64,000 nt of DNA, from positions 23,560-87,559 of the forward strand of contig JAIQEV010000009.1 in assembly GCA_020073585.1 (NCBI GenBank), given 5' to 3'. Below the pieces are notes generated by a model that worked only from the letters and a program-made list of their open reading frames with translations, was not told the origin of the DNA and did no database searches. The stretch comes from Terriglobia bacterium. Lineage in GTDB: Bacteria; Acidobacteriota; Terriglobia; Acidiferrales; UBA7541. Positions within the stretch are counted from its first letter, which is position 1, and every line of letters starts with the position of its first letter. Positions 17,128 to 25,002 of this stretch are shown here, piece after piece. A program made the translations under genes and the position numbers.

Positions 17128-17907
17128 TCATCTCTCAAGCGTGGCCCATAGCCGGAATCTGGAGCCGGCCTGCAGGTCAATCTGGCGAGACCAATCCTTG
17201 TAGCCAATCCGCTTGACTCTGACCGGGTGCGTGCCCGGCTGCAGCTTTAGCAGAACCGGGCAATTGCCCATGAACTTGTCGTCCACGTAGAGGTCTGCGC
17301 CATCCGGATTGGAGAGGACTTTGATCGTGCCCGTATCGGGCACGGGCCACACGAATGCCGCGGCCGCCTGTTCCGCATCACTCTCCGCGCCGGATTTTTT
17401 TGCCAGGGTCGTGGCAACCCCCGGAGGGATGGACTGCCGTTCTTTCTCGTCCACAAAAACGGGGAATTGCGTAACCTTCCCGAGGGCGATGAGAATTGCC
17501 TGGTAATTGTGCTTGTCCGCCTGCAAGAGCAGCCCGGAACTGCTTCCCTCGGCCGTGGTGTATTGCATGCCAATGAAATGCCCACGCTTCCTATGGAAGG
17601 GACCGAAGCGGGGCAGCGGAGCGACCGGGATATGAACGGCGGCCATGCTCCCGACCCGCCGCTGGGCTTCTTGTCCGTAACTGAGCGCGGTGACAGCGCT
17701 GGGCCGAATTTCGATCTGCCGGCCGTCTCTCAAGGTAAACAAGATGAAGCCGGAAGTGACCGAGAGCCGGTTGTTCCAGTCGTTGGGATCAACCGCCGCG
17801 GCGATCATGCCGCCTTTGTAGCGTATGCGCTCGAAGGTATCGCCATGGGCGCAATTCACGAATACCGTACTGAGAAAAGTGAAAAGCAGAATTTTTGCGA
17901 TTTGCAT
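17128..17907 (-). CDS. secreted PEGA-domain protein
   Basis: The product is about 259 residues from the ATG at 17907, which begins a signal peptide (MQIAKILLFTFLSTVFVNCAHG). The last 65 residues are a PEGA domain: GTIKVLSNPDGADLYVDDKFMG, then PVLLKLQPGTHPVRVKRIGYKDW. PEGA domains are small beta modules on surface proteins. The central part (about 30-180) is a beta-rich region of unknown type that includes FILFTLRDGRQIEIRPSAVTAL. A Cys in the signal (VNCAHG) is not a good lipobox. It lies inside the putative island, 0.3 kb upstream of the NHL lipoprotein on the same strand. A link to the cytochromes is possible but not shown. Confidence 0.75.
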   Translation of the reverse strand: MQIAKILLFTFLSTVFVNCAHGDTFERIRYKGGMIAAAVDPNDWNNRLSVTSGFILFTLRDGRQIEIRPSAVTALSYGQEAQRRVGSMAAVHIPVAPLPRFGPFHRKRGHFIGMQYTTAEGSSSGLLLQADKHNYQAILIALGKVTQFPVFVDEKERQSIPPGVATTLAKKSGAESDAEQAAAAFVWPVPDTGTIKVLSNPDGADLYVDDKFMGNCPVLLKLQPGTHPVRVKRIGYKDWSRQIDLQAGSRFRLWATLER

Positions 17908-18018
17908 GAAGTCTTTGAAGGCTGGAGAGGCAGTGGCGGACGGGGTCCGTATCCAAAAAGAAAAACGTGCACCCAGGATGTGAGCAATTCCCTTTCTGCG
18001 GAAACGACCTTCTCTCAT

Positions 18019-18788
18019 ATCCGAGCAGGTCGTCTTGCACTGGTTCTCTATCGCATTTGAAGTTCCAGCGGGCTCCGCAGTAAAGGCTTTGGATACATAG
18101 TCGAAGCCAACGAACGCCGAAAAGGCATGTTCCAGAGTGAACGTCGGTGGCGTTTCTGTTCCGATAACAACTAGGGGGAAAAACAGCAGCAGAAAGAAAA
18201 AACGGTTCCTGTGAAATTTCTAATCTGCTCTGCAGCGGCTGAAGCAAGACCCGCATCGCGAGCGGCCTCGGTTTTCTTATCGAAATCCGTCACCGCACTC
18301 GATGGAAGCAGTCTGTTGTTTCGACACCGCGAACATTCCTGAGCATCATGGCCAACAGATTAACCCGCCAACTCCATGAACAAGGGACTGCACCCTTGAA
18401 ATGAGCGTCATCCAGAATAGGCATGGTCAGGAAATATCAAAGAAGAATCGCGTACATACCGGGAAAGAACCGCGAGCTTTTGACATTACTGAAGACTGGA
18501 TTTTCTCACTGCCCTTGCGCGTGGCCCAGGCCCGCGGCAAATTGAGCACGCCCGACACGCCTGCTGCGAAGATTTCATCTTTATTTGAGATTGTGACTGC
18601 GGCCTTCTCCGACTTAAAGGATGAAAAGTATGATTTAGATGGGGGGTGTTGCTTGCCTGGCCATCTCTTTCAAGAACCTCAAGGCTCATGGCTTCGGCCC
18701 GGGAGCTTTTTCTCATTCCGCCGTTGGTAAGCCAGAGGTAAACCACGCACCTCGTGCGGATTCGGATCGTGCATTTTCCCCAATAAAA
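18019..18788. other. gene-poor right junction of the island
   Basis: No convincing gene. Frames here lack ribosome-binding sites and family resemblance. The stretch ends at the CCA end of tRNA-Arg. It may be the remains of lost mobility genes. Confidence 0.5.
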
Positions 18789-18865
18789 TGGCGCGCCCGG
18801 GGAGACTCGAACTCCCGACCCTCTGCTTAGAAGGCAGACGCTCTTTCCAGCTGAGCTACGGGCGC
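18789..18865 (-). tRNA. tRNA-Arg (anticodon UCU)
   Basis: A complete 77-base cloverleaf, read on the minus strand. Acceptor GCGCCCG pairs with CGGGCGC, the D arm is GCTC/GAGC, the anticodon stem is TCTGC/GCAGA around loop CTTCTAA (anticodon TCT), and the T arm is GGGAG-TTCGAGT-CTCCC. CCA is encoded. It reads Arg AGA codons. Its 3' half is duplicated at 6013-6053, and it is the probable integration site of the cytochrome island. Confidence 0.96.
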
Positions 18866-18931
18866 CTATAACTCATTTTAGCCCGATTTTCACCATTTAC
18901 GTCTATGCTGCCGAAAAAGCCTGTTCGACAC

Positions 18932-19687
18932 TCACCATAGCTCTTTCGGCAGCGGCAGCCCCTCGAAATCGTCCTTCGCCAGCGGCTCTTTCGGTCTGAC
19001 GCCCATGCCTTCCATCAATGCATAGAGCTGCCGCAGGTGCTGCGCCGCATGCCACGTGGTGCGCTCCAGCAGTTCCGCCGCGCTTTGCCGCCCGTAGTAG
19101 GTCTCCACGTCGCCCGCGAAGGCTTCCGCGCGCGTCCACCACTCCGCCAGCCGCTCCCGCACCGTCGCGCCATAGCGCGCCAGCGACGCCGCGTCGCGCA
19201 TCTCCCCCGGCGCGGTCTCCTGCAGCCAGCTTTCCGGATACGTCCGCGTCTCCAGCGCGTCGCGGTATGCCGCGCTCAGCCGGAACAAGTGATACGCGAG
19301 ATCGCGCACCGTGCGCTCGCGTTCCGGCACCTTCGCCTCCAGCCCCGCCGGCGGCACCTCCGGGATCGCGCGCCGCGCCGCCTCCACAATCCGTTCCAGC
19401 CGCCGCGCCAGCTCCGCCACCGCCAGCTTCTTCTCTCCGCTTTTCCCGTGGCGTTGCTCTTCAACGCCCACAAATCGCGCCAGCTCTTCCGGGTTCCATC
19501 CATGGAACAGCCGCTCGCCGTCCGTCACTACCGGCACCATGCGCATCCCGCGCCGCTCGAGCTCTTCCACCGCGGCGGCATTGCCCTCCACGTTCACCGC
19601 CTCAAACGCCACTCCCCAGGACGAAAGCAACTCTTTCGTCTTCGCGCAGGAGCTTCAACCCGGCCGGTAATACAGGCGCATCGCCAT
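18932..19687 (-). CDS. candidate selenoprotein: glutaredoxin-like (UxxC) fused to DinB domain
   Basis: Without recoding the gene would begin at a TTG at 19630, in mid-domain. Reading through an in-frame TGA at 19655-19657 gives MAMRLYYRPG-U-SSCAKTKELL, a normal glutaredoxin start in which Sec11 takes the place of the first Cys of CxxC (Cys14 kept). Residues 1-85 continue as a thioredoxin fold with cis-Pro in RMVPVVTD. Residues from about 95 to 251 form a DinB-type four-helix domain with a His in LAYHLFRLS and the HxxxH pair in WHAAQHLRQL, the likely metal ligands. DinB proteins include thiol-dependent S-transferases, so a fused redoxin is sensible. AAGGAG lies 11 bases before ATG 19687; ATG 19681 is the alternative. 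A stem-loop of SECIS type follows the TGA. The Sec machinery itself lies outside the window. Confidence 0.8.
19620..19640 (-). promoter_or_regulatory. bacterial SECIS-like stem-loop after in-frame TGA
   Basis: On the minus strand, 14 bases after the TGA, GACGAAAG pairs perfectly with CTTTCGTC around the loop AGTTG. The loop has G in its second position followed by U, and that G lies 24 bases from the TGA. Known bacterial SECIS elements have a G among the first two loop bases about 16-37 bases after the UGA. The element lies in coding sequence, as it must in bacteria. Confidence 0.78.
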
Positions 19688-19871
19688 CCCTTGTGCTTCT
19701 CCTTGCGCATGCGGCGCAGACCAATTCGCTCCGCCAATCTAGCCCGCCCCCGCCCCCCTGTCCAGTTCGCCCGCGGCTGACAGGCAAGTGCGCCCCGTGC
19801 CATACTCGACTCGCGCCCCGTCCTCCGCTGGCTTGCCGGGCGCGCACGGGGCCCCTTTCGGTGCAGCGCAC

Positions 19872-22382
19872 ATGCCCATACTGGCCGAGCCCGATCTCAC
19901 CAAGGCGCCGCAGGAAGAAGGACTGACTGCGCACCAAGCCGAAGAGCGCCTCGCGCAGTACGGCCCCAACGACCCCAGCCCGCGCGTTAGCCGCTCCGAA
20001 TTCCTCGAATTCCTCCACCTCTTTTTCAATCCCCTCATCGTCATCCTGCTGATTGCCAGCACCGTCGCTGCGTTTCTCGGAGAGCTGCTGAACGCCGGCC
20101 TCATCTTTGGCATGGTGCTGGTCGGCGTCGGCATCAATTTTGTCCAGACCTACCGCTCCAAGCGCGCCGTCGAGCTGCTCCGCGCGCGCGTCGCTCCCAC
20201 TGCCACCGTTCTCCGCGACGCCGCCTGGCAGGAAATCCATCGCAGTGAAATCGTGCCTGGCGACCTTGTCCGCCTCTCCGCCGGCGACCTCGTTCCCGCT
20301 GACGCCCGCCTGCTCGTCGCCCGTGACCTTTTCGTGCAGCAGGCTGCCCTCACCGGCGAATCCATGCCCGTGGACAAAGAAGCGCTCCCGCGGCCCAGCG
20401 ATCTCTCCGCAGGCCCCGCCGCCCCCGACCTCGTCTTCCTCGGCACCTCGGTTGTCAGCGGCACGGCCCTCGCCCGCGTGCTGGTCACCGGACCGCGCAC
20501 GGCCTTCGGCTCCATCGCCGAGCGCCTGGCCATGCGTCCCGAAGAGACCGAATTCGAGCGCGGCTTGCGCCTGTTCGGTCTGCTCATCATGCGCACGGTC
20601 TTCTTCCTGGTGCTGTTCATCCTGGTCCTGCGCGTGGCCCTGCACAAGGACGCCCTCGAATCCCTGATCTTCGCCGTGGCCCTCGCCGTCGGCCTCACTC
20701 CCGAATTTCTCCCCATGATCACTTCCGTCACTCTGGCCAAGGGCGCGGTGCGCATGGCCCAGGTCAAGGTCATCGTCAAGCACCTCTCCGCCATCCAGAA
20801 TCTCGGCAGTATTGACGTCCTCTGCAGCGACAAGACCGGCACGCTCACGCGCGGCGAAATGTCGTTGGAAAAAATACTCGACGCCGCCGGCCAGCCCGCC
20901 GAGCGCCCCCTCCTCCTCGCCTATCTCAACAGCAAGTTCGAAACCGGCATCCGCAGCCCCCTGGACGCCACCATCCTGCAGGCCCAGGTCTCGCACGCCG
21001 AGGAATATTCCAAGCGCGATGAAATTCCCTTCGACTTCGAGCGTCGCCGCCTCTCCATCGTCGTCGACCAGAAATCCGCCGCCGGATCGCGGCACCTGCT
21101 CATCACCAAAGGCGCTCCTGAAGGCATCCTGACCTTGTGCGTGGCCTGCGAGATGGACGCCCAGCGCGTGCCGATGGACCAAGCGGCGCACCAGCGCTGC
21201 GCCCAGCTCTACCAGACGCTGTGTGCCGACGGCTTCCGCGTTCTCGCCGTCGCCTGGCGCGAAGTCCAGCTCACCGATGGCCTCTCCGTCCAGGACGAAA
21301 GGGAACTGACTCTTGCCGGCTTCCTGGCCTTCTCCGACCCGCTCCGTGAGGATGCCGCCTTGGCGCAGCAGGCCCTGGTACGCGATGGCGTGCAGCTGAA
21401 AATCCTCACCGGCGATAACGAGCTCGTCGCCCGCCATATCTGCCAGCAGCTCGGCGTTACGGATCCCCCCACCGTGCTTGGCGAGGAGCTCGAGCACACC
21501 AGTGACGCCGCACTCGGCCACGTCGCCGAGCAGACCATGCTCTTCGCCCGCATCTCTCCCATGCAGAAGCACCGCGTCATCCTGGCCCTCAAGCACCGCT
21601 CCCACGTCGTCGGCTACATCGGCGACGGCATCAACGATGCCCCCTCTCTGCACGCCGCCGACGTGGGCATCTCCGTCTCTACCGCCGTGGACATCGCCCG
21701 CGACGCCGCCGACCTCATCCTCGTCGAACCCGGCCTCAACGTCCTGCATGGCGGCATCATCGAAGGCCGCAAGGCCTCCGCCAACGTCCTGAAATATCTG
21801 CTCATGGGCACCAGCTCCAACTTTGGCAACATGTTCAGCATGGCCGCCGCTTCGCTCTTTCTCCCCTTCCTGCCCATGCTCCCCCTGCAGATCCTCCTCA
21901 ACAATTTTCTCTACGACCTCGCCCAGGTCACCATCCCCACCGACAACGTCGAGGACCAGCAATTGCGTTCCCCGCAGCGCTGGGACCTGCGCCTCATCCG
22001 CAACTTCATGCTCGCCATCGGCCCCGTCAGCTCCCTCTACGACTTCCTCACCTTCTACGTCCTCCTCGCCGTCTTCCACGCCAGCGAGCCGCTCTTTCAC
22101 ACCGGCTGGTTCGTCGAGTCCCTCGCCACTCAAACCCTGGTCCTCTTCGTCATCCGCACCATGGGCCATCCGCTGCGCAGCCGTCCCAGCCGCCCGCTCA
22201 CCGTCACCACTCTGCTCATCGTCCTCATCGGCGTCTTCCTTCCGTTCTCACCGGCCGCGCATATCCTCGGCTTCACCGCGCTCCCCGCAAAGTACTTTGC
22301 CTTCCTCATCTTCGCCGCCGTCACTTATCTGGTCCTCGTCGAACTCGTGAAGCGCCGCCTCTTCGCCGCCCACCGTCCCTGA
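19872..22382 (+). CDS. mgtA: magnesium-transporting P-type ATPase (P3B, MgtA type)
   Basis: This protein of about 836 residues is a P-type ATPase. It shows an N-terminal cation-ATPase domain (GLTAHQAEERLAQYGPND), the actuator motif LTGES, the phosphorylation site CSDKTGTLT and the hinge GDGINDAP. Membrane helices come in a 2+2+6 pattern. The segments PEFLPMITSVTLAKGAVRMA and KVIVKHLSAIQNLGSIDVL are close to MgtA/MgtB, so import of Mg2+ (or Ni2+) driven by ATP is expected. The ATG at 19872 is chosen because the conserved domain begins soon after; the upstream frame from 19788 is unlike the family. The ribosome-binding site is weak. It is divergent from the selenoprotein gene, and no leader riboswitch was recognised in the short interval. 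Confidence 0.88.
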   Translation: MPILAEPDLTKAPQEEGLTAHQAEERLAQYGPNDPSPRVSRSEFLEFLHLFFNPLIVILLIASTVAAFLGELLNAGLIFGMVLVGVGINFVQTYRSKRAVELLRARVAPTATVLRDAAWQEIHRSEIVPGDLVRLSAGDLVPADARLLVARDLFVQQAALTGESMPVDKEALPRPSDLSAGPAAPDLVFLGTSVVSGTALARVLVTGPRTAFGSIAERLAMRPEETEFERGLRLFGLLIMRTVFFLVLFILVLRVALHKDALESLIFAVALAVGLTPEFLPMITSVTLAKGAVRMAQVKVIVKHLSAIQNLGSIDVLCSDKTGTLTRGEMSLEKILDAAGQPAERPLLLAYLNSKFETGIRSPLDATILQAQVSHAEEYSKRDEIPFDFERRRLSIVVDQKSAAGSRHLLITKGAPEGILTLCVACEMDAQRVPMDQAAHQRCAQLYQTLCADGFRVLAVAWREVQLTDGLSVQDERELTLAGFLAFSDPLREDAALAQQALVRDGVQLKILTGDNELVARHICQQLGVTDPPTVLGEELEHTSDAALGHVAEQTMLFARISPMQKHRVILALKHRSHVVGYIGDGINDAPSLHAADVGISVSTAVDIARDAADLILVEPGLNVLHGGIIEGRKASANVLKYLLMGTSSNFGNMFSMAAASLFLPFLPMLPLQILLNNFLYDLAQVTIPTDNVEDQQLRSPQRWDLRLIRNFMLAIGPVSSLYDFLTFYVLLAVFHASEPLFHTGWFVESLATQTLVLFVIRTMGHPLRSRPSRPLTVTTLLIVLIGVFLPFSPAAHILGFTALPAKYFAFLIFAAVTYLVLVELVKRRLFAAHRP

Positions 22383-22425
22383 CGTTTCGGGGTAGGTTTC
22401 TGCGTGCGCGCTTGCCGGGTGGGTC

Positions 22426-22468
22426 TTGACAATTATCCGTTATGTCAGTAATATCTGTTGTGACAGAA
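22426..22468 (+). promoter_or_regulatory. sigma-70 promoter with overlapping operator
   Basis: TTGACA (22426-22431), 17 bases, then TAATAT (22449-22454) form a near-consensus promoter. Immediately after lies TCTGTTGTGACAGAA (22454-22468), an inverted repeat that recurs at 23039-23054 ahead of the next gene. The GbsR-like protein encoded next is the likely ligand (autoregulation). Confidence 0.72.
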
Positions 22469-22476
22469 ATAACTGT

Positions 22477-23016
22477 ATGAGCCAGCTAGGCAACGCCAAA
22501 AAACAGTTCATCCTGCACTGGGGCGAAATGGGCGCCCGCTGGGGGATTAACCGCACCGTCGCCCAGGTCCATGCGCTTCTCCACGTTTCTGCCACTCCCT
22601 TAACTGCCGAGGAGATTGCCAAGACCCTCCATGTGGCCCGCTCCAATGTCAGCACCAGCATCCGCGAACTGCAGGGCTGGGGGCTGGTTCGCCCGGTGCA
22701 CGTCCTCGGCGACCGCCGCCAGCATTACGAGTCCATCAAGGACGTTTGGGAGATGTTCCGCATCATCATCGACCAGCGCAAGAAGCGCGAGATCGATCCC
22801 ACCCTGGAGCTCCTCCGCCTGTGCATCGCGGACCTCCGCCAGGGGAAAGAAGCCGATGCCTATACCCGGGAGCGCCTCGAGGAGATCTACGAGTTCTTCG
22901 CCGACGTCGAGGCGCTGTACACCGACGTGCGGCAATTCCCGGTGGCCACGCTGCGCAGCCTGGTCAAGGCGCGCGGCGCGGTTCGCAAATTGCTCTCTTT
23001 GAAGCTCGGCCGCTAG
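22477..23016 (+). CDS. GbsR/MarR-like transcriptional regulator
   Basis: This 179-residue winged-helix protein resembles the GbsR branch of MarR-like regulators. The helix-turn-helix is PLTAEEIAKTLHVARSNVSTS and the wing is VRPVHVLGDRRQHYES. A long C-terminal helical part (about 95-179) includes EIYEFFADVEALYTDVRQ. GbsR-type proteins repress nearby genes, often for osmoprotection. ATG 22477 lies 23 bases after the -10 box with no strong ribosome-binding site. Two near-identical operator-like palindromes flank the gene, one at its own promoter and one before the downstream NAD(P)-binding protein gene. The regulator therefore probably controls both. Confidence 0.82.
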   Translation: MSQLGNAKKQFILHWGEMGARWGINRTVAQVHALLHVSATPLTAEEIAKTLHVARSNVSTSIRELQGWGLVRPVHVLGDRRQHYESIKDVWEMFRIIIDQRKKREIDPTLELLRLCIADLRQGKEADAYTRERLEEIYEFFADVEALYTDVRQFPVATLRSLVKARGAVRKLLSLKLGR

Positions 23017-23038
23017 GCTCTTTTTTTTTGCTATGTAG

Positions 23039-23054
23039 TTCTGTCGTGACAGAA
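23039..23054 (+). promoter_or_regulatory. second copy of GbsR-like operator
   Basis: TTCTGTC-GT-GACAGAA is a perfect inverted repeat with 14 of 16 bases identical to the copy at 22453-22468. It lies 74 bases before the ATG of the NAD(P)-binding protein gene. Confidence 0.68.
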
Positions 23055-23127
23055 AAGACTGACGTAAGAAGCGGATGCTTGCCCCGGCCGGGCTGCCGGC
23101 CCTTTCTCCGCATCCCGGGAGGTACCA

Positions 23128-24081
23128 ATGATGCAGGACACCACAGTTAACCCCGCCACCGCACCCGGCGCGCCGTTGCATGTTGTTACCGGTGCCTTCG
23201 GATTTTCCGGCAAATACATTGCCCTGCGCTTGCTGGAGCGGGGCATCCGTGTGCGCACGCTGACCAACCACCCAAATGGGGACTCTTCCCTGCGCAGCCG
23301 GATCGAGGTGGCCCCGCTCAATTTCAGAAATGTGGCAGAGCTGGCCCGCAGCTTGCAGGGCGCGACGACAGTCTATAACACCTATTGGGTGCGCTTCGCC
23401 CGTGGAAGGACGAACCACGAAACTGCCGTCGAAAACACGAAAGTGCTCATCCGCGCTGCGGCGCAGGCGGGCGTGCAACGCATCGTGCACGTCAGCATCA
23501 CCAACCCTTCGCCAGCTTCGCCTTTGCCGTACTTCCGGGGAAAGGCCGTGGTGGAGGAGGCTATCCGCTCTTCCGCGCTGTCCTACGCCATCCTGCGGCC
23601 TGCGGTGGTCTTTGGAGCGGAAGACATTCTGCTCAACAACATCGCCTGGATGCTAAGGCGTTTCCCGGTCTTCGCCCTGCCCGGCAAGGGCGATTACGGG
23701 TTGCAGCCCATTTTCGTGGAGGATCTGGCCGCGCTTGCCGTCGACAGCGGCCGTAGCCGCGAGAATATCGTGGTGGACGCAGTGGGCCCGGAGACCTACT
23801 CCTATGCTGATCTCGTGCAGCTTATTCGCGGCACGATCGGCAGTCGCAGCCGCATCGTGCGCATCCCCGCAGCCGGAGTTGTCCTCGCTTCCTGGCTGCT
23901 TAGCCGCATGGTCAACGATGTCGTTTTGACGAAAGATGAAGTCAGCGGCCTTATGGCCAATCTGCTCATCTCCAAAGAATCGCCAACGGGCAGCACGAGT
24001 CTTCGCGCGTGGCTGCAGGCACATGCCCGCACAACCGGAAAGAACTACGCCTCGGAACTTGAACGGCATTACCGGTCGTAA
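23128..24081 (+). CDS. NAD(P)-binding atypical short-chain/epimerase-like protein
   Basis: This 317-residue protein has an N-terminal Rossmann motif VVTGAFGFSGKYIA (pattern GxxGxxG, about residues 19-32). Next come a Tyr-containing early segment and the VVHVSITNPSP strand (here IVHVSITNPSP). The mid region LRPAVVFGAEDILLNNIAWMLRRFPVFALPG and the later PIFVEDLAALAV resemble NDUFA9/YbjT-like atypical SDR proteins. These bind NAD(P)H and often act as quinone or redox sensors; catalysis is uncertain because the SDR YxxxK is not obvious. GGGAGG precedes the ATG. A predicted operator of the adjacent GbsR-like regulator lies upstream, so it is probably the regulated gene. Confidence 0.8.
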   Translation: MMQDTTVNPATAPGAPLHVVTGAFGFSGKYIALRLLERGIRVRTLTNHPNGDSSLRSRIEVAPLNFRNVAELARSLQGATTVYNTYWVRFARGRTNHETAVENTKVLIRAAAQAGVQRIVHVSITNPSPASPLPYFRGKAVVEEAIRSSALSYAILRPAVVFGAEDILLNNIAWMLRRFPVFALPGKGDYGLQPIFVEDLAALAVDSGRSRENIVVDAVGPETYSYADLVQLIRGTIGSRSRIVRIPAAGVVLASWLLSRMVNDVVLTKDEVSGLMANLLISKESPTGSTSLRAWLQAHARTTGKNYASELERHYRS

Positions 24082-24217
24082 GTTTTGATGCGTTGGCCGT
24101 GCGGCCCTCCGAGCGCTCCTGGCTTCGGGAAGGGAAGACGCCCTTGAGAAAACTCACTTCCGCTGACTCTTCTCCGAACGCTTCCGTGCGTCCCCCGATT
24201 CCCGTACAATCCACCCC

Positions 24218-24808
24218 ATGAATCCCCTCGAGATGCTTGGCATGGGCCTCGGCGCGGGGTTTTCTTCCGGCCTGAACCTCTACGCCACCGTGGCCACCCT
24301 CGGCCTCCTCCAGCGTTTCGGAGTGATTCACCTGCCCGATCCCCTGCGCGTCATCGCACACCCCGCCGTTCTCGCCATCGCCATTGTCCTCTATCTCGTC
24401 GAATTCCTCGCCGACAAAGTCCCCTACCTGGACACCGTCTGGGACCTCGTGCACACCTTTATCCGCCCCCCGGCCGCCGCTCTTCTCGCCTACGGCGCCC
24501 TCGGTGGCGTCGCGCCCTCCTGGCGCTGGGCCGCCGCGCTCCTCGCCGGCAGCGTCGCCCTCACCGCCCACGGCACCAAAGCGTGCACCCGCGCCGCCGC
24601 CAACACCAGCCCCGAGCCTTTCAGCAACTGGATGCTGAGCCTCGGCGAAGATGTACTGGCCGTCTGGCTCTCCTGGCTCGCGGCAACCCATCCGATCCTG
24701 ACGGCCGCTGTTGTCGCCGCGCTCCTCGTCCTCTCCATCTACCTCCTCGCGCACCTCTTCCGTTTCCTCCGCCGCGCCCTAGCCACCCTCACCGCGCCCC
24801 GCCAATAA
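24218..24808 (+). CDS. DUF4126 family membrane protein
   Basis: This 196-residue integral membrane protein has about five hydrophobic helices. The N terminus MLGMGLGAGFSSGLNLYATV and the central SVALTAHGTKACTRAAANTSPEP are diagnostic of DUF4126, a family of small membrane proteins of unknown function found across soil bacteria. The ATG at 24218 starts the conserved segment. No operon partner is apparent; the previous gene ends 137 bases earlier. Confidence 0.85.
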   Translation: MNPLEMLGMGLGAGFSSGLNLYATVATLGLLQRFGVIHLPDPLRVIAHPAVLAIAIVLYLVEFLADKVPYLDTVWDLVHTFIRPPAAALLAYGALGGVAPSWRWAAALLAGSVALTAHGTKACTRAAANTSPEPFSNWMLSLGEDVLAVWLSWLAATHPILTAAVVAALLVLSIYLLAHLFRFLRRALATLTAPRQ

Positions 24809-25002
24809 CACTGCGTCGCAGTCCTTCCCGGCGCCGTCATTCTGGGCGAAGCGATCGAAGCGGTGTGCCTGCTGTCCGGAGCGTGCCGTCTTGCGGCCTG
24901 TTTTGGGCGAGTACCGAGCGTTCACTTGACTTTGTATTGCTTTGGCAGTACAAGAGCGGCATCCCCGCACTATTCCCCAAGGATTGTTCAAGGAGACCGA
25001 CG

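Larger units (their letters stand above)
6054..18788. mobile_element. putative tRNA-Arg genomic island carrying cytochrome cluster
   Basis: The block begins directly at the 3' end of the complete tRNA-Arg gene (read on the minus strand) and ends at the 41-bp direct copy of the tRNA 3' half. Its whole gene content is the cytochrome/NHL/barrel set plus a PEGA protein. Both ends are gene-poor for about 0.6-0.8 kb. No intact integrase, relaxase or phage gene is visible, so it would be a fixed or decayed island. That the tRNA fragment is a leftover of an older, unrelated event remains possible. Confidence 0.55.

Noticed and set aside
18401..18730. 109-codon frame near the right island end
   Set aside because: No ribosome-binding site, no domain resemblance and unbalanced composition.
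19602..22169. 855-codon open frame on the minus strand opposite mgtA
   Set aside because: A shadow of a GC-rich gene: low-complexity Gly/Glu/Asp/Val composition and no motif, while the plus strand has all P-type ATPase motifs.
24583..25002. N-terminal extension of the BNR protein through the DUF4126 gene
   Set aside because: The signal peptide and AAGGAG place the start at 25003.
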